Assembly (NCBI GenBank): GCA_034437515.1
Contig: DAOTTX010000369.1
Coordinates: 1-48,563 of the forward strand
DNA: 48,563 bases
Direction of reading: 5' to 3'
From: DAOTTX01 sp034437515
Lineage (GTDB): Bacteria; Chloroflexota; Anaerolineae; Aggregatilineales; Phototrophicaceae
How positions within the stretch are numbered: position 1 is the stretch's first letter; each line of letters starts with the position of its first letter. The notes beneath the pieces were generated by a model. It was not told the DNA's origin and did not search any database. It worked only from the letters and a program-made list of their open reading frames with translations. A program made the position numbers and the translations under genes. Below are positions 8,293 to 16,233 of this stretch, piece by piece.

Positions 8293-10131
8293 TCAAACCT
8301 CCTCACTTGTCGGGACGGGCAAGCCCTCCAATTGCATGATCTTGAGCGCGTTGGTGGTCGGGCTGGGGCCGGGGCGCAGCTTGTAATCAAACGTCATCTT
8401 GCCATCTACGATGTCATCACGGAAGTGGACATTCTGCACCGCGTCGATGCGCTCCGCCAGGTTGACCAGTTCGAGGTCGTGTGTGGAAATCAAGCCCATA
8501 CCATGCCCGCCGATCAACGATTGGATGTAAGCACGGCTCCCGGTCAGGCGTTCGCGGTTGTTCGTCCCACGGAAGATTTCATCGATCAAGAAAAACAGCG
8601 GTGCCTCGTCGTCCTCCTGCAACGCTTCCAGCAATTGCTTGAGGCGGCGCACCTCCGCGTAGAAGTACGAGAAGCCATCCACCACCGAGTCACTCACACG
8701 GATGCAGGTAAACAGCCGGAAGAAACCGAGGTCAAGCGTGGCGGCATCCACGACGGAGCCGCAATACGCCAGGCGCAGGTTCACACCCAACGTGCGCAGG
8801 AACGAACTCTTGCCGGACATATTCGAGCCGGTGATGATGATGGCGTTGCCGAGTTTATCGAGCGTAAAGTCGTTGGTGACTTTCTCGTCTTTCGGGATCA
8901 ACGGGTGACCGAGCGCGTCCCCGCGCAGCACCGGCTCACCGACCATCTGCGGGAAGGTGTAGGCCGGGTTGAGGTGAGCGAAGGTCGCAAATGTGCTGAC
9001 GGCTTCCAATTCATACCACACCTGCAACCACGTCGGCAGCGTCCCGGCGAGGCGGCCTTTACTGCGCCCCAACAGATACGCAAAGACGATGTCCCAGGGG
9101 ACAATCAGGTTGATCGCCATCCATAAGAACACGTTGCGCTGCAAACTCGCCGCCGAGGTGATCCAGCGCAGGCGGCGTAACTGCTGCGACGGCGCACCCG
9201 TGATGATCGGCTGGCACAGAGTCTTCAGCGGGTCGTGGTCGCCGTAGTGATAGGTTTCCAGGTAATTAAAGACCGTGCCCAGCCGTTCGAGCTGGGCTTG
9301 CAGGCGCAGCGCATCGGTGAACAGTGTCCCCAGGTTGCGCCATTGCAATGTTGCCAGCAGCAGATAGACGGTGAATGTGCCGATCCACAGCGGCGGTAGC
9401 ACGCCCACCGTCGCCAGGAAGAACAACACGATAGTCGTCGCTGACAGCCCGACCAGCACACCCACCATGCCCGCGCTAACCTGTACCGTGTCGTTTTTCT
9501 CGCGCAGCCAGCGTAACAAGAACTCCCCGTCCCACTTTTGCCCGGCGGATTTTGCCGTCAGGGTGGCGTTAAGTGTGAGCCGGTCACGGAAGTTCGTCAG
9601 CGGGATCATGTCGCGTATTAGCATCTGGCGGCGGGCGGTTTCGTCGGCGTAGGGCTTTTCTTGCAGCAGCCAGTCCAGCAATACCCGGCTGCCCCCCTTT
9701 GAGACGGTTGTATCCAGCAGGCGGTGCAGCGAATACGTGCCGACGATGTCCAGATCGACCGCGAACGGATGCCCCTCCGGTGATTTCGCGTCCGTGGCCG
9801 GGATGTGCGCCCAATCAAGCCGGGTGCGGGCGAGATGCTGCCGTTTGATGACCCGCCACAGCGCAAACCGCTCAATGGTGGTGTTGACCTGCCGGTTGTA
9901 GTAGACCAGCACACCGAACACAATCAGCGCCGGCAGCGCGAAAATCAGGCCGAGCGTGTTGCCGACCCCGGTCTGTGGGCCGAGCGCCAAACCGAGCAAA
10001 AACAGCCCGATGACACCGAAGAACGCCAGCAGCCGCAGTTGGACAAAGCGGTTGCTCTGCGCCTCTAGGCGTTGCTGATGGCGTGCTAGCCGGTCGAGAT
10101 GACGTTCGAGGATGTCTGCACGTTTGTTCAA
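8293..10131 (-). CDS. Membrane-embedded MutS-family ATPase
   Basis: 612 residues. The C-terminal MutS ATPase domain is clear: Walker A TGSNMSGKSSFLRT near residue 433, Walker B LFFLIDEIFRGTNNRER near 511, then SLIGGHGMGLISTHDLELV. The mismatch-recognition domain I of true MutS is missing. Instead there are two helices at about 30-75 and two more at about 205-245, so it is likely an inner-membrane protein with cytoplasmic ATPase. A MutS core/lever-like region lies around 280-420. Known relatives are annotated MutS but have no proven repair role. The start is TTG 10131 with AAAGGT upstream. It is followed at two bases by a lipoprotein and preceded by another, which points to an envelope role. 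Confidence 0.85.
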   Translation of the reverse strand: MNKRADILERHLDRLARHQQRLEAQSNRFVQLRLLAFFGVIGLFLLGLALGPQTGVGNTLGLIFALPALIVFGVLVYYNRQVNTTIERFALWRVIKRQHLARTRLDWAHIPATDAKSPEGHPFAVDLDIVGTYSLHRLLDTTVSKGGSRVLLDWLLQEKPYADETARRQMLIRDMIPLTNFRDRLTLNATLTAKSAGQKWDGEFLLRWLREKNDTVQVSAGMVGVLVGLSATTIVLFFLATVGVLPPLWIGTFTVYLLLATLQWRNLGTLFTDALRLQAQLERLGTVFNYLETYHYGDHDPLKTLCQPIITGAPSQQLRRLRWITSAASLQRNVFLWMAINLIVPWDIVFAYLLGRSKGRLAGTLPTWLQVWYELEAVSTFATFAHLNPAYTFPQMVGEPVLRGDALGHPLIPKDEKVTNDFTLDKLGNAIIITGSNMSGKSSFLRTLGVNLRLAYCGSVVDAATLDLGFFRLFTCIRVSDSVVDGFSYFYAEVRRLKQLLEALQEDDEAPLFFLIDEIFRGTNNRERLTGSRAYIQSLIGGHGMGLISTHDLELVNLAERIDAVQNVHFRDDIVDGKMTFDYKLRPGPSPTTNALKIMQLEGLPVPTSEEV

Positions 10132-10205
10132 AGTTGACCTTTACTATGTATCCGTCGTGACTTTCCACGCGATGATAGCAGCAAACGCCGACCCACGTAC
10201 AGACG

Positions 10206-10856
10206 CTATCCCTCGATGGCCGCGACCAGTGTCTCACCGCGCAGCCCCAGCAGATCGTTGATCTGGTCGCCGTTGAAGGTCAGGTCACGTTGATCGTTGC
10301 CGGTGGTCAGCACCAGTCTATACGTCATGGGTTGGGGCAGCGTGAGTTCACTCAGCGCGTTGATAGCATCGGCGGCGATGTTCCCGACCGTCTCCGGGTT
10401 CAAGCTGATGGTGGGTAGCGTGATTTGCGTGAAGGCGTTGACCACGTTGATCGTTTCACAATCGAGGCGTTCAGTCGTGACCAGCACCTGCACGTCTTCG
10501 GCATCCGGCAGTGCGGTCTGGATCGCCGATTGCGCGGCGGGGTCGGGTGCGGGATCGCTGCTAATACCGAGCACACAATCCTCAGTCGGGACGCCGCGTG
10601 TGGCCTGGGCGATTAACGCGGTTGAGGTCAACTGTGGGCCGCTGATCGTCCCTTCGGCGGTCGGCAGGCCGGCCTCGGTCGCTTGCTCGACGAACGCGGT
10701 CGCGGTCAGGTCGGCGGAGTCGGGTGTGCCTCCGAGTGTCGCCAGTGGCAGCGGGTCGTCGTCGTCTGTCGTGTTGGCATCACCGGTGGTGCCGGTTTCG
10801 CCGCCACAGGCCGCCAGTAAAAGCACCATCATGAACAAAATCAGTTGTCGTCGCAT
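10206..10856 (-). CDS. Acidic lipoprotein, unknown function
   Basis: 216 residues. The signal peptide ends in the lipobox LAAC at about residue 17, followed by a Gly/Thr/Asp-rich linker with a DDDD run. The mature part has two similar stretches, ATAFVEQATEAG and STALIAQATRGV, and a beta-rich C-terminus ending in LRGETLVAAIEG. No enzyme motif. It is the first gene of the minus-strand series, 74 bases before the MutS-like gene. Confidence 0.75.
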   Translation of the reverse strand: MRRQLILFMMVLLLAACGGETGTTGDANTTDDDDPLPLATLGGTPDSADLTATAFVEQATEAGLPTAEGTISGPQLTSTALIAQATRGVPTEDCVLGISSDPAPDPAAQSAIQTALPDAEDVQVLVTTERLDCETINVVNAFTQITLPTISLNPETVGNIAADAINALSELTLPQPMTYRLVLTTGNDQRDLTFNGDQINDLLGLRGETLVAAIEG

Positions 10857-11047
10857 AAGAAGTAATCCCTTCGATTGAGCGCCGGTACACTCCCATCATA
10901 CTGTACACCGTCTCGACAAACGAACGGTCATCCGTGATAATGGTCGCACTTTGCAATTTCTCTCGTTCTAACGTTTTGGTGGAAACGGCTATTCGATCTC
11001 TTATGCGCCTACCGCACCCCTTCCAGACAACCAATCTGAGATTGGCG

Positions 11048-11107
11048 TCTTCCCTCCGCTCTCTAACCTGGAGAGGGGAAAACGAGCAAGGCCAGTAGGG
11101 GTGAGGT
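11048..11107. repeat. Copy of the GGAGAGGGG...GGGGTGAGG repeat in the 10857-11160 gap
   Basis: CTCTCTAACCTGGAGAGGGG, then a variable spacer and AGGGGTGAGG, as in the copies near 17, 28827 and 29116. The rest of the 304-base gap between divergent lipoprotein genes has no ORF I trust. A direct repeat GAACCAACAA occurs twice just before the gene at 11161. Confidence 0.5.
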
Positions 11108-11160
11108 CTATTCTACCGATGCCAGTGGAACCAACAATTTTTTAGGAGAACCAACAACTT

Positions 11161-11745
11161 ATGCGACGACTATTCTTGATCGGCTGTCTGATGCTGTTCA
11201 CGCTGGCGGCCTGTGCGACGACAGAAGACGAAACCACCGTGCTCGAATTGGAGCGCGACATCTCCGCGGAGATATTGGGCGGCACGGTTACTATTGACTA
11301 TCCCGACGGCTGGCTGGCACAGGGTACGGATGACACCATCACCTTTGCCAACCGTGAGGAACTGCTGACTCCAGGCTTCAGCGCCCGACGCGGTGGGGAT
11401 GCCGCCGGGGGTGTGACACTGGTCACCCCGGACGCGCTGGAAATCTACGCGGTCAGTGAGGATGCCAGCATCACCGCGATTGCGCGGGCGGTCGCCGCTG
11501 TGACCTTCGGCGACGACGATACGATCACCCTGCGTGACCCGGCCTCGTTCTTCGTCGGGGAGCGTGAAGGCGCGGTTGTTTCCGGCAGTGCCAACACCTC
11601 AGAAGACATCGTCGGGGAGGTCGCCGTCGCGGTGATCGAAGTCGAGACCGGTTATGCCACGATTGTGGTTGGCTCATTCAATGGCGACTTCGTACCCGGT
11701 GAACTGGTCGAAGCTATCGCCGCATCGCTCCAATACGAGGCGTAA
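11161..11745 (+). CDS. Lipoprotein, unknown function
   Basis: 194 residues. Signal peptide MRRLFLIGCLMLFTLAAC ends in the lipobox LAAC. The mature part is acidic and alternates strands and helices (TVTIDYPDGWLAQGTDDTI and later VAVIEVETGYATIVVGSFNG), reminiscent of the PsbP/LpqN-like or DUF1795 fold that begins with a Y-P-x-G-W motif. That fold is an inference. ATG 11161 is preceded by AGGAG about 12 bases upstream. Followed immediately by the hairpin and leader ORF of the HEAT/Yip1 gene. Confidence 0.78.
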   Translation: MRRLFLIGCLMLFTLAACATTEDETTVLELERDISAEILGGTVTIDYPDGWLAQGTDDTITFANREELLTPGFSARRGGDAAGGVTLVTPDALEIYAVSEDASITAIARAVAAVTFGDDDTITLRDPASFFVGEREGAVVSGSANTSEDIVGEVAVAVIEVETGYATIVVGSFNGDFVPGELVEAIAASLQYEA

Positions 11746-11757
11746 AACGATGTTACA

Positions 11758-11787
11758 ATGGGCGTAAAAGCGAGGAGAAACGCCCAT
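11758..11787 (+). promoter_or_regulatory. Hairpin with ribosome-binding site in the loop
   Basis: A perfect 8-bp inverted repeat (11758-11765 with 11780-11787) encloses a 14-base loop containing GAGGAG (11772-11777). The 3' arm ends inside the ATG at 11786. RNA from upstream could fold this and gate initiation. A TACAAT at 11754-11759 overlaps the 5' arm; a transcript starting from it would lack the hairpin. Pairing is exact in the sequence; regulation is inferred. Confidence 0.5.
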
Positions 11788-11881
11788 GCGCCGATTATTT
11801 TCACCCAGTCAGACCTTGCTTGCTATCCGTTATGGCGATCTTAACCATGCAAAACGCAATCGACAAGCTCAGCAGTCCTGA
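11786..11881 (+). CDS. Candidate 31-residue leader ORF
   Basis: A 31-codon frame (MRRLFSPSQTLLAIRYGD...) starts eight bases after a strong GAGGAG and ends at TGA 11879-11881. It overlaps, in another frame, the start of the HEAT/Yip1 gene, whose own candidate starts (11832, 11847) have no Shine-Dalgarno. It may be a leader that couples translation, or the remnant start of a lost MRRLF-type lipoprotein, since the gene at 11161 begins with a similar sequence. It has no signal peptide of its own. Confidence 0.35.
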   Translation: MRRLFSPSQTLLAIRYGDLNHAKRNRQAQQS

Positions 11882-12731
11882 CCCGAACATCCGCATTGAG
11901 GGCGTGAACGCGCTCGGTCGCAGCGCGGACGCCGAAGCGATGCCCTACCTACAGGCCATCGTGGAAACCGACCCCGACGAGCGCGTCAAACGTTATGCCC
12001 GCAGCGCGTTGGAAAATCTGCGGCGGGTGCTCAAGACCGAGGCGCGTACTGCCGACCAGCCCAACCGTCCGGTGACCCCGCGCCGGACGACTGCAACTTA
12101 TGTCAACGGGCACGGGCGTGAACGCCCCGCCGTCGAGATGGTCGAGGCGTCGTCGTGGGCGGATGCCTGGCGCGTGTTGTTGATCTACGCGGCGGTGTCG
12201 GCGATTGGGCCGGTGCTGCTCGGTGTGTTGGGCATGGGCGGCCTGCGCTTCTTCATCCGTGCCACGCTGCCCTTACCGGATGCCATCAGCCATGAGATTT
12301 TACGCCTGCTCGCGCTTGACCCGCAGCTTGTGGTGCTGGTGCTGTTGGGGTTGGGGGTGTTTATCACGGTGGTGGGGTTCTTCCACATGGTGCTGACGCA
12401 CCTCATCGCGCGGCAGTTGGGCGGGGAAAACGCGCTGCCGGTGCTGATCTACAACGTGCTGCCCGCGCTGACGTGGGTGCAGGTCGCCAACTTTGTGATT
12501 TCCGGGGTGGCGTTCGTGTTGTTGGGGATCGGTATTTTGCCGTTGTTGAGCACGGTGCATCTGATCGCGTTGCTGGTCGTCAATTTTAGCGGTATGTGGA
12601 TCGCGTCGTATCTGGTCGGGCAGGTCTACGGCTTCGGCGCTGGTAAGGGGTTGTTGACCTATCTGGGTGGGCTGATCAGCGCCAGCGTGTTGACGACGGC
12701 GGCGGTCGCCGTGCTGGTCATGGTGATATAA
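11832..12731 (+). CDS. HEAT-repeat and Yip1-like membrane protein
   Basis: About 299 residues. The N-terminus is one to two HEAT/PBS-lyase-type helical repeats (KLSSPDPNIRIEGVNALG, then DPDERVKRYARSALENL). A polar linker leads to a C-terminal membrane region with about five helices (roughly 115-140, 165-190, 215-240, 245-265, 270-295 by eye) resembling Yip1 domains. No catalytic motif. Start uncertain: ATG 11832 is used; ATG 11847 and TTG 11820 are alternatives, and none has a Shine-Dalgarno. Translation is probably coupled to the overlapping leader ORF. Confidence 0.7.
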   Translation: MAILTMQNAIDKLSSPDPNIRIEGVNALGRSADAEAMPYLQAIVETDPDERVKRYARSALENLRRVLKTEARTADQPNRPVTPRRTTATYVNGHGRERPAVEMVEASSWADAWRVLLIYAAVSAIGPVLLGVLGMGGLRFFIRATLPLPDAISHEILRLLALDPQLVVLVLLGLGVFITVVGFFHMVLTHLIARQLGGENALPVLIYNVLPALTWVQVANFVISGVAFVLLGIGILPLLSTVHLIALLVVNFSGMWIASYLVGQVYGFGAGKGLLTYLGGLISASVLTTAAVAVLVMVI

Positions 12732-12776
12732 GGGACAAACTGGTTAGAATTGCCCGAATGTAGGAGTGCCTGCGCA

Positions 12777-12798
12777 GGGCGATCACGCTGGATCGCCC
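12777..12798. repeat. GGGCGATC palindromic intergenic repeat
   Basis: GGGCGATC and GATCGCCC form a perfect 8-bp stem with a six-base loop, inside a longer GTAGGAG...CCCCTAC frame. This looks like a REP-type element or a terminator for the gene ending at 12731. It lacks a T-tract. Confidence 0.5.
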
Positions 12799-12841
12799 CT
12801 ACGAACCACGAACGGACTTTTTGTTTTAGTCATAAATCCAC

Positions 12842-12847
12842 TATAAT
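12842..12847 (+). promoter_or_regulatory. -10 box for the Nal1-N-like gene
   Basis: A perfect TATAAT lies 48 bases before the ATG at 12895, in an AT-rich stretch. The -35 is ambiguous: TTGTTT gives a 15-base spacer, and a T-rich hexamer further up gives 18. Confidence 0.4.
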
Positions 12848-12894
12848 CAATTTTGTAGATGTGCATCAAAATCAAAATAAATAGGGAAATTATT

Positions 12895-13167
12895 ATGAGG
12901 ATCGCTGTGATGACCGAGCAAGCTAAAGTCGCTATTACCCGTATACAAGAAGAATACAGCGAAGAACTGATGAACAAGGCGCATGTGATCGGCGTGGCGG
13001 TGGGGTTACGCCAGCGTAACGAAGTCAAGACGAACGAGCTATGCCTGGTGGTGCTGGTCGATCAAAAGGTGTCGGTTGACCAACTCGACCCGCTCGACCG
13101 CATCCCGGCGCAGATCGACGGTGTGTCGGTGGATGTGCGCGAGATGGGGGCGTTCAACGCGCTTTAA
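12895..13167 (+). CDS. Stand-alone Nal1 N-terminal-like domain protein
   Basis: About 90 residues. The core LMNKAHVIGVAVGLRQRN, LCLVVLVDQKV and LDPLDRIPAQIDGVSVDVREMG matches the pattern I know from the N-terminal domain of bacterial trypsin-like/Nal1-type proteins (NVVGVGVG..., then VxVxxKV, then LPxxIDGVPTDV). Here the protein ends right after that domain, so no protease follows. ATG 12895 has AGGGA upstream; ATG 12910 is also possible. Its role alone is unknown. The next gene begins 60 bases later on the same strand. Confidence 0.65.
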   Translation: MRIAVMTEQAKVAITRIQEEYSEELMNKAHVIGVAVGLRQRNEVKTNELCLVVLVDQKVSVDQLDPLDRIPAQIDGVSVDVREMGAFNAL

Positions 13168-13227
13168 CGGCGCTCCATATAATGATTGTGAACCATCGAA
13201 GCCAAGACGGAGGACAACTGATCGTTG

Positions 13228-14046
13228 ATGCGCAAACTTTCACTGCTGGCGTTGCTGCTCAGCGCCGTCTACAGCACGCAGATCGAACCTAACCGTCTGG
13301 AAGTCGAAACCTTCAACTTATCGCCGCGTGGGTTGTCCGCCCCATTTGATGGCCTGCGCATGGTGCAGATCAGTGATTTTCATCTGGGGGCGTGGATGAA
13401 CCGTAAACGCATGATGACGGTCTGTGACGAAGTCCAACGCCTCCGCCCGGATGTTATTGTCATCACCGGGGACATCCTCCACGAAATACACGAAGAAACC
13501 GTCTATGATTTGACCGAAACACTCGGTAAGCTGCACGCGCCGGAAGGTATTTACGCCATCCTCGGCAACCACGACCACTGGACGGACGCCGCGTTGGTCA
13601 CGGAGACGCTGGAGGGGTTGGGCATCCACGTATTGAGCAACCGCCACACATTTATCGAACGGGCGGGCCAACGGCTTTACATCGCCGGGGTTGATGACGT
13701 CTACGAACGCCGGCAAGACCTAGACGCAGCCTTAGACGGCATCCCACCGGGGGCGCTTACGCTGCTGCTCGCGCACGAATCCGATTATGCGGACATCGTC
13801 GCCGCTGATGGTCGGGTCGCTGTGCAACTTTCGGGGCACAGTCATGGTGGGCAGGTGCGGCTGCCGTTCTTCGGGGCGATTGTGACACCACCGCTAGGGC
13901 ACAAATACGATATGGGGTTCTACGAGATCGGGGATTTGTTGTTGTACGTCAATCGTGGCGTAGGGATGGCCCCGTACCCGTTGCGGCTCAACTGCCCACC
14001 GGAAATCACCGCGATCACGTTGAAGCAGACGCAGCAAACCCCGTAA
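13228..14046 (+). CDS. Calcineurin-like metallophosphoesterase (YkuE/LpxG-like)
   Basis: About 272 residues. All metal motifs are present: ISDFHLG (D-x-H), VITGDIL (GD), ILGNHDHW (GNHD), LLLAHESD (H) and LSGHSHGGQVRLP (GHxH). The order and the GGQVRLP tail match YkuE-like and LpxG-like membrane-associated phosphohydrolases. A short hydrophobic N-terminus (MRKLSLLALLLSAVYS) probably directs it to the membrane or outside. The substrate cannot be read. GGAGGA lies 13 bases before ATG 13228; TTG 13225 fits the spacing slightly better. Confidence 0.88.
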   Translation: MRKLSLLALLLSAVYSTQIEPNRLEVETFNLSPRGLSAPFDGLRMVQISDFHLGAWMNRKRMMTVCDEVQRLRPDVIVITGDILHEIHEETVYDLTETLGKLHAPEGIYAILGNHDHWTDAALVTETLEGLGIHVLSNRHTFIERAGQRLYIAGVDDVYERRQDLDAALDGIPPGALTLLLAHESDYADIVAADGRVAVQLSGHSHGGQVRLPFFGAIVTPPLGHKYDMGFYEIGDLLLYVNRGVGMAPYPLRLNCPPEITAITLKQTQQTP

Positions 14047-14144
14047 GCGCACATCCTCCGCTGACCGTAAACGAGGGGTCAGAAAAGTGCAAAAAGCAAC
14101 ATGAAAATTTGCGGCGCTTGCCCTAAACTGAAATAACCAATAAG

Positions 14145-14174
14145 TTGACACCACCTCAAAGGCCGTGCTACACT
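14145..14174 (+). promoter_or_regulatory. Sigma70-type promoter for the small ORF
   Basis: A consensus TTGACA (14145-14150), an 18-base spacer and TACACT (14169-14174). The expected RNA start near 14181 leaves about 33 bases before the small ORF's ATG at 14214. It is one of the best promoter matches in the window. Confidence 0.65.
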
Positions 14175-14213
14175 TCCCCCTGTCTGCAACCCAACATGCC
14201 AGGAGGCACGCTA

Positions 14214-14297
14214 ATGCTGTACATTCGACTTCAAACACCCACCCCACAAGGGATTCTTGGAATATTCGCAGAAGGTGCATCAACGCCTGACTGTTAG
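14214..14297 (+). CDS. Candidate 27-residue small protein
   Basis: MLYIRLQTPTPQGILGIFAEG plus six residues ending in Cys. A perfect AGGAGG (14201-14206) sits seven bases before the ATG, and the promoter at 14145-14174 lies just upstream. No similarity recognised. The combination of consensus promoter, consensus ribosome-binding site and immediate ORF is stronger than for many annotated genes here. It could be a true microprotein, a leader peptide for the structured region and APH-type kinase gene downstream, or the start of a decayed gene. Not a signal peptide. Confidence 0.45.
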   Translation: MLYIRLQTPTPQGILGIFAEGASTPDC

Positions 14298-14534
14298 GAA
14301 CTAACACCCACTTCACACCAGGTTAGCGTCCCGAAGGCGACTGCTTCTCGCAGCGCCGGGCTTCAGTCACGCGAGCGCGCACCGTGCGCGAAACACGCCT
14401 CGTGGCTGATTTGTGATTCTCCATCACAGGACAGGGATGCAAGACCCCTTACGTCTAAAAAATCACAACAGCACAGAACCACAATCTTGCCACGAATCCT
14501 GACCGGTATCGTCAGTTTATTAGTGGAGATCGTT
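14298..14534 (+). other. Hairpin-rich noncoding stretch before the APH-type gene
   Basis: Between the small ORF and the kinase gene lie several possible stems: GACTG/CAGTC at 14339-14343 with 14364-14368, a six-base stem with three-base loop at 14376-14390, and TGTGAT/ATCACA at about 14413-14428. No convincing T-tract terminator. It could be a structured leader RNA for the downstream gene, or degraded sequence. The whole gap 14047-14534 holds only this, the promoter and the small ORF. Confidence 0.3.
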
Positions 14535-15530
14535 GTGAACCAAACCCCATTCCACACGCTGGACTATAACACGCAGATCGCCCGTTTTGACGCGCTGGCG
14601 ACGGCGGCGCTGCACGCTTATGACCTTGCAGATGCCGACTGCACGCTGATGAGCTACACCAACAACACCATCTATTGTGTGGTGGCGGGGACGTGGCGCG
14701 GTGTGCTGCGGTTGCATCGCCCCGGCCTGAAAGCGCGTACATGGATCGAATCCGAGCGGGTATGGTTGGCGGCGCTGCACGCCCACTCATCACTGTACGT
14801 GCCGGAGCCACTACGCACGATCTATAGCGGGCGGCTGGCAGGCGTCGAAGATCCCGTACATTGTGACCTGCTGGGTTGGGTAGACGGTGAGTCGATTGCT
14901 CTGGACGCGCTCACACCCGCACAGATCGAGGCGATTGGTGCGTTCGCGGCGCGGCTGCACGGCATGGATTGGGAACCGCCCGCCGGGTTTGTGCGTCCCC
15001 ATTTAGATTGGGAGGGGCTGTTCGGTGAACGGTCGCCTTATAACCCGCAGGCCGGGGCGCACCTCTTCACGGAGGCGCAGCGACAGGTCATCGACGCGGT
15101 GACGGCACGGGTACGCGAGACGATGGACATGCTCGATGATTACGGCCTCATCCACGCTGATCTGCTGCCGAAGAACTTGTTGTTCGGCGGGGGGGATGAC
15201 CTGCCCGGCGCGGTCGATTTCGATGACTGTGCCTTCGGCTATCGCCTGTACGATCTGGCGGGGATGCTGTGGGTCAGTCGCCAACGGGAGGACTTCCCGG
15301 TGATGCGAGCGGCATTGTGGGGTGGTTACACCCGCGTGCGTCCGTTGGATGACTCACAGCAGGTGCATCTGGAAGCATTTCTGGCGGCGCGGCATGTCGC
15401 GTCCTGCCGGTGGATTGCGGGCAACACCGCGAACCCGGTGATCCGTGAGCGTGCGCCGCAGATCATCGCCGAGCGCGTGGAAGAACTACGCGGTTACTTA
15501 AGTCATGGCAGATTGGCAATGGAAGCGTGA
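14535..15530 (+). CDS. APH-family phosphotransferase (aminoglycoside/homoserine kinase type)
   Basis: About 331 residues. Protein-kinase-like fold: catalytic loop LIHADLLPKNLLF (H-x-D-x4-N) and metal loop AVDFDDC (DFD), spaced as in APH and SrkA/YihE-type kinases, followed by YRLYDLAGMLW typical of the family. The N-lobe has a strand pattern NTIYCVVAGTWRGVLRLHRPG in place of a lysine-bearing VLR. The substrate cannot be told. I chose GTG 14535 because GGAG lies six bases upstream; the longer frame from 14487 lacks a ribosome-binding site. Confidence 0.87.
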   Translation: MNQTPFHTLDYNTQIARFDALATAALHAYDLADADCTLMSYTNNTIYCVVAGTWRGVLRLHRPGLKARTWIESERVWLAALHAHSSLYVPEPLRTIYSGRLAGVEDPVHCDLLGWVDGESIALDALTPAQIEAIGAFAARLHGMDWEPPAGFVRPHLDWEGLFGERSPYNPQAGAHLFTEAQRQVIDAVTARVRETMDMLDDYGLIHADLLPKNLLFGGGDDLPGAVDFDDCAFGYRLYDLAGMLWVSRQREDFPVMRAALWGGYTRVRPLDDSQQVHLEAFLAARHVASCRWIAGNTANPVIRERAPQIIAERVEELRGYLSHGRLAMEA

Positions 15531-15676
15531 AAAGATTGAAGACCGATGACAGATTTTATACGACACATTTAAAAACGAGTGTTCGACCGCCTGAGATGGA
15601 TTCCGATACCGCGAGGATAGCAACTCGCATACAAATGAATTTATCCATGATGAAACAGATCTAAGGACAGATCATC

Positions 15677-16153
15677 ATGACTAACATGTTATACCTGGCA
15701 CAATATCAACAAGATTACAGCGGCATCTACCAGTTCACCATCACGCACGAGGAAGATGCGAATTTCCGCAAGTACCTGATGCGCAAGCTGGCGGCGCTCA
15801 TCCCGCCCGTGACCGAAAAACACCCCGCCGACGCGCAACCGCTGGACATCAGCCTGGATGACGTCGAAGGCGATGTGGTCGCCGGGTTAAGCGCGTTCAC
15901 CGCACGCGGCACGCTGCACATCGACTTGCTGTGGGTGGATGACCCCATGCGCGGCAACGGCATCGGTTACCGGTTGGTGCAGATGGCGGAGGAGCAAGCG
16001 CGTGAGCGTGGCTGTTGCAAGGCTCGCATCAGCGTGACGAATGGCGTGGCTTTGTTTGTCGGCATGGGCTACGAACTCAGCGGCACGGTGCAGCAGGTCG
16101 ATTTCGCCGCCGGGAACACGCGCGCGGTCTACTGGTTGGAGAAAGCACTTTGA
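15677..16153 (+). CDS. GNAT-family N-acetyltransferase
   Basis: 158 residues. The acetyl-CoA loop is visible as LWVDDPMRGNGIGYRLVQMAE (R-G-N-G-I-G), followed by the helix EEQARERGCCKARISV and the motif-B region ALFVGMGYEL (usual FY-x-x-x-G-F/Y). The N-terminal 90 residues carry no recognised domain. Substrate unknown. ATG 15677, weak ribosome-binding site. Followed, convergently, by def. Confidence 0.85.
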   Translation: MTNMLYLAQYQQDYSGIYQFTITHEEDANFRKYLMRKLAALIPPVTEKHPADAQPLDISLDDVEGDVVAGLSAFTARGTLHIDLLWVDDPMRGNGIGYRLVQMAEEQARERGCCKARISVTNGVALFVGMGYELSGTVQQVDFAAGNTRAVYWLEKAL

Positions 16154-16233
16154 TGATGTAATGACCGATCCGAACGCTCGTTGAGATCGATCAGCCAACC
16201 GCCGAGTGTTGAAAACGCCCGGCGAGTCTGATC

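Noticed and set aside
8293..10131. True DNA mismatch-repair MutS
   Set aside because: No domain I, membrane helices present, and no mutL nearby.
13894..14316. 140-residue minus-strand frame near the small ORF
   Set aside because: Runs antisense over the end of the metallophosphoesterase gene and over the promoter/ribosome-binding site of the small ORF; no protein features.
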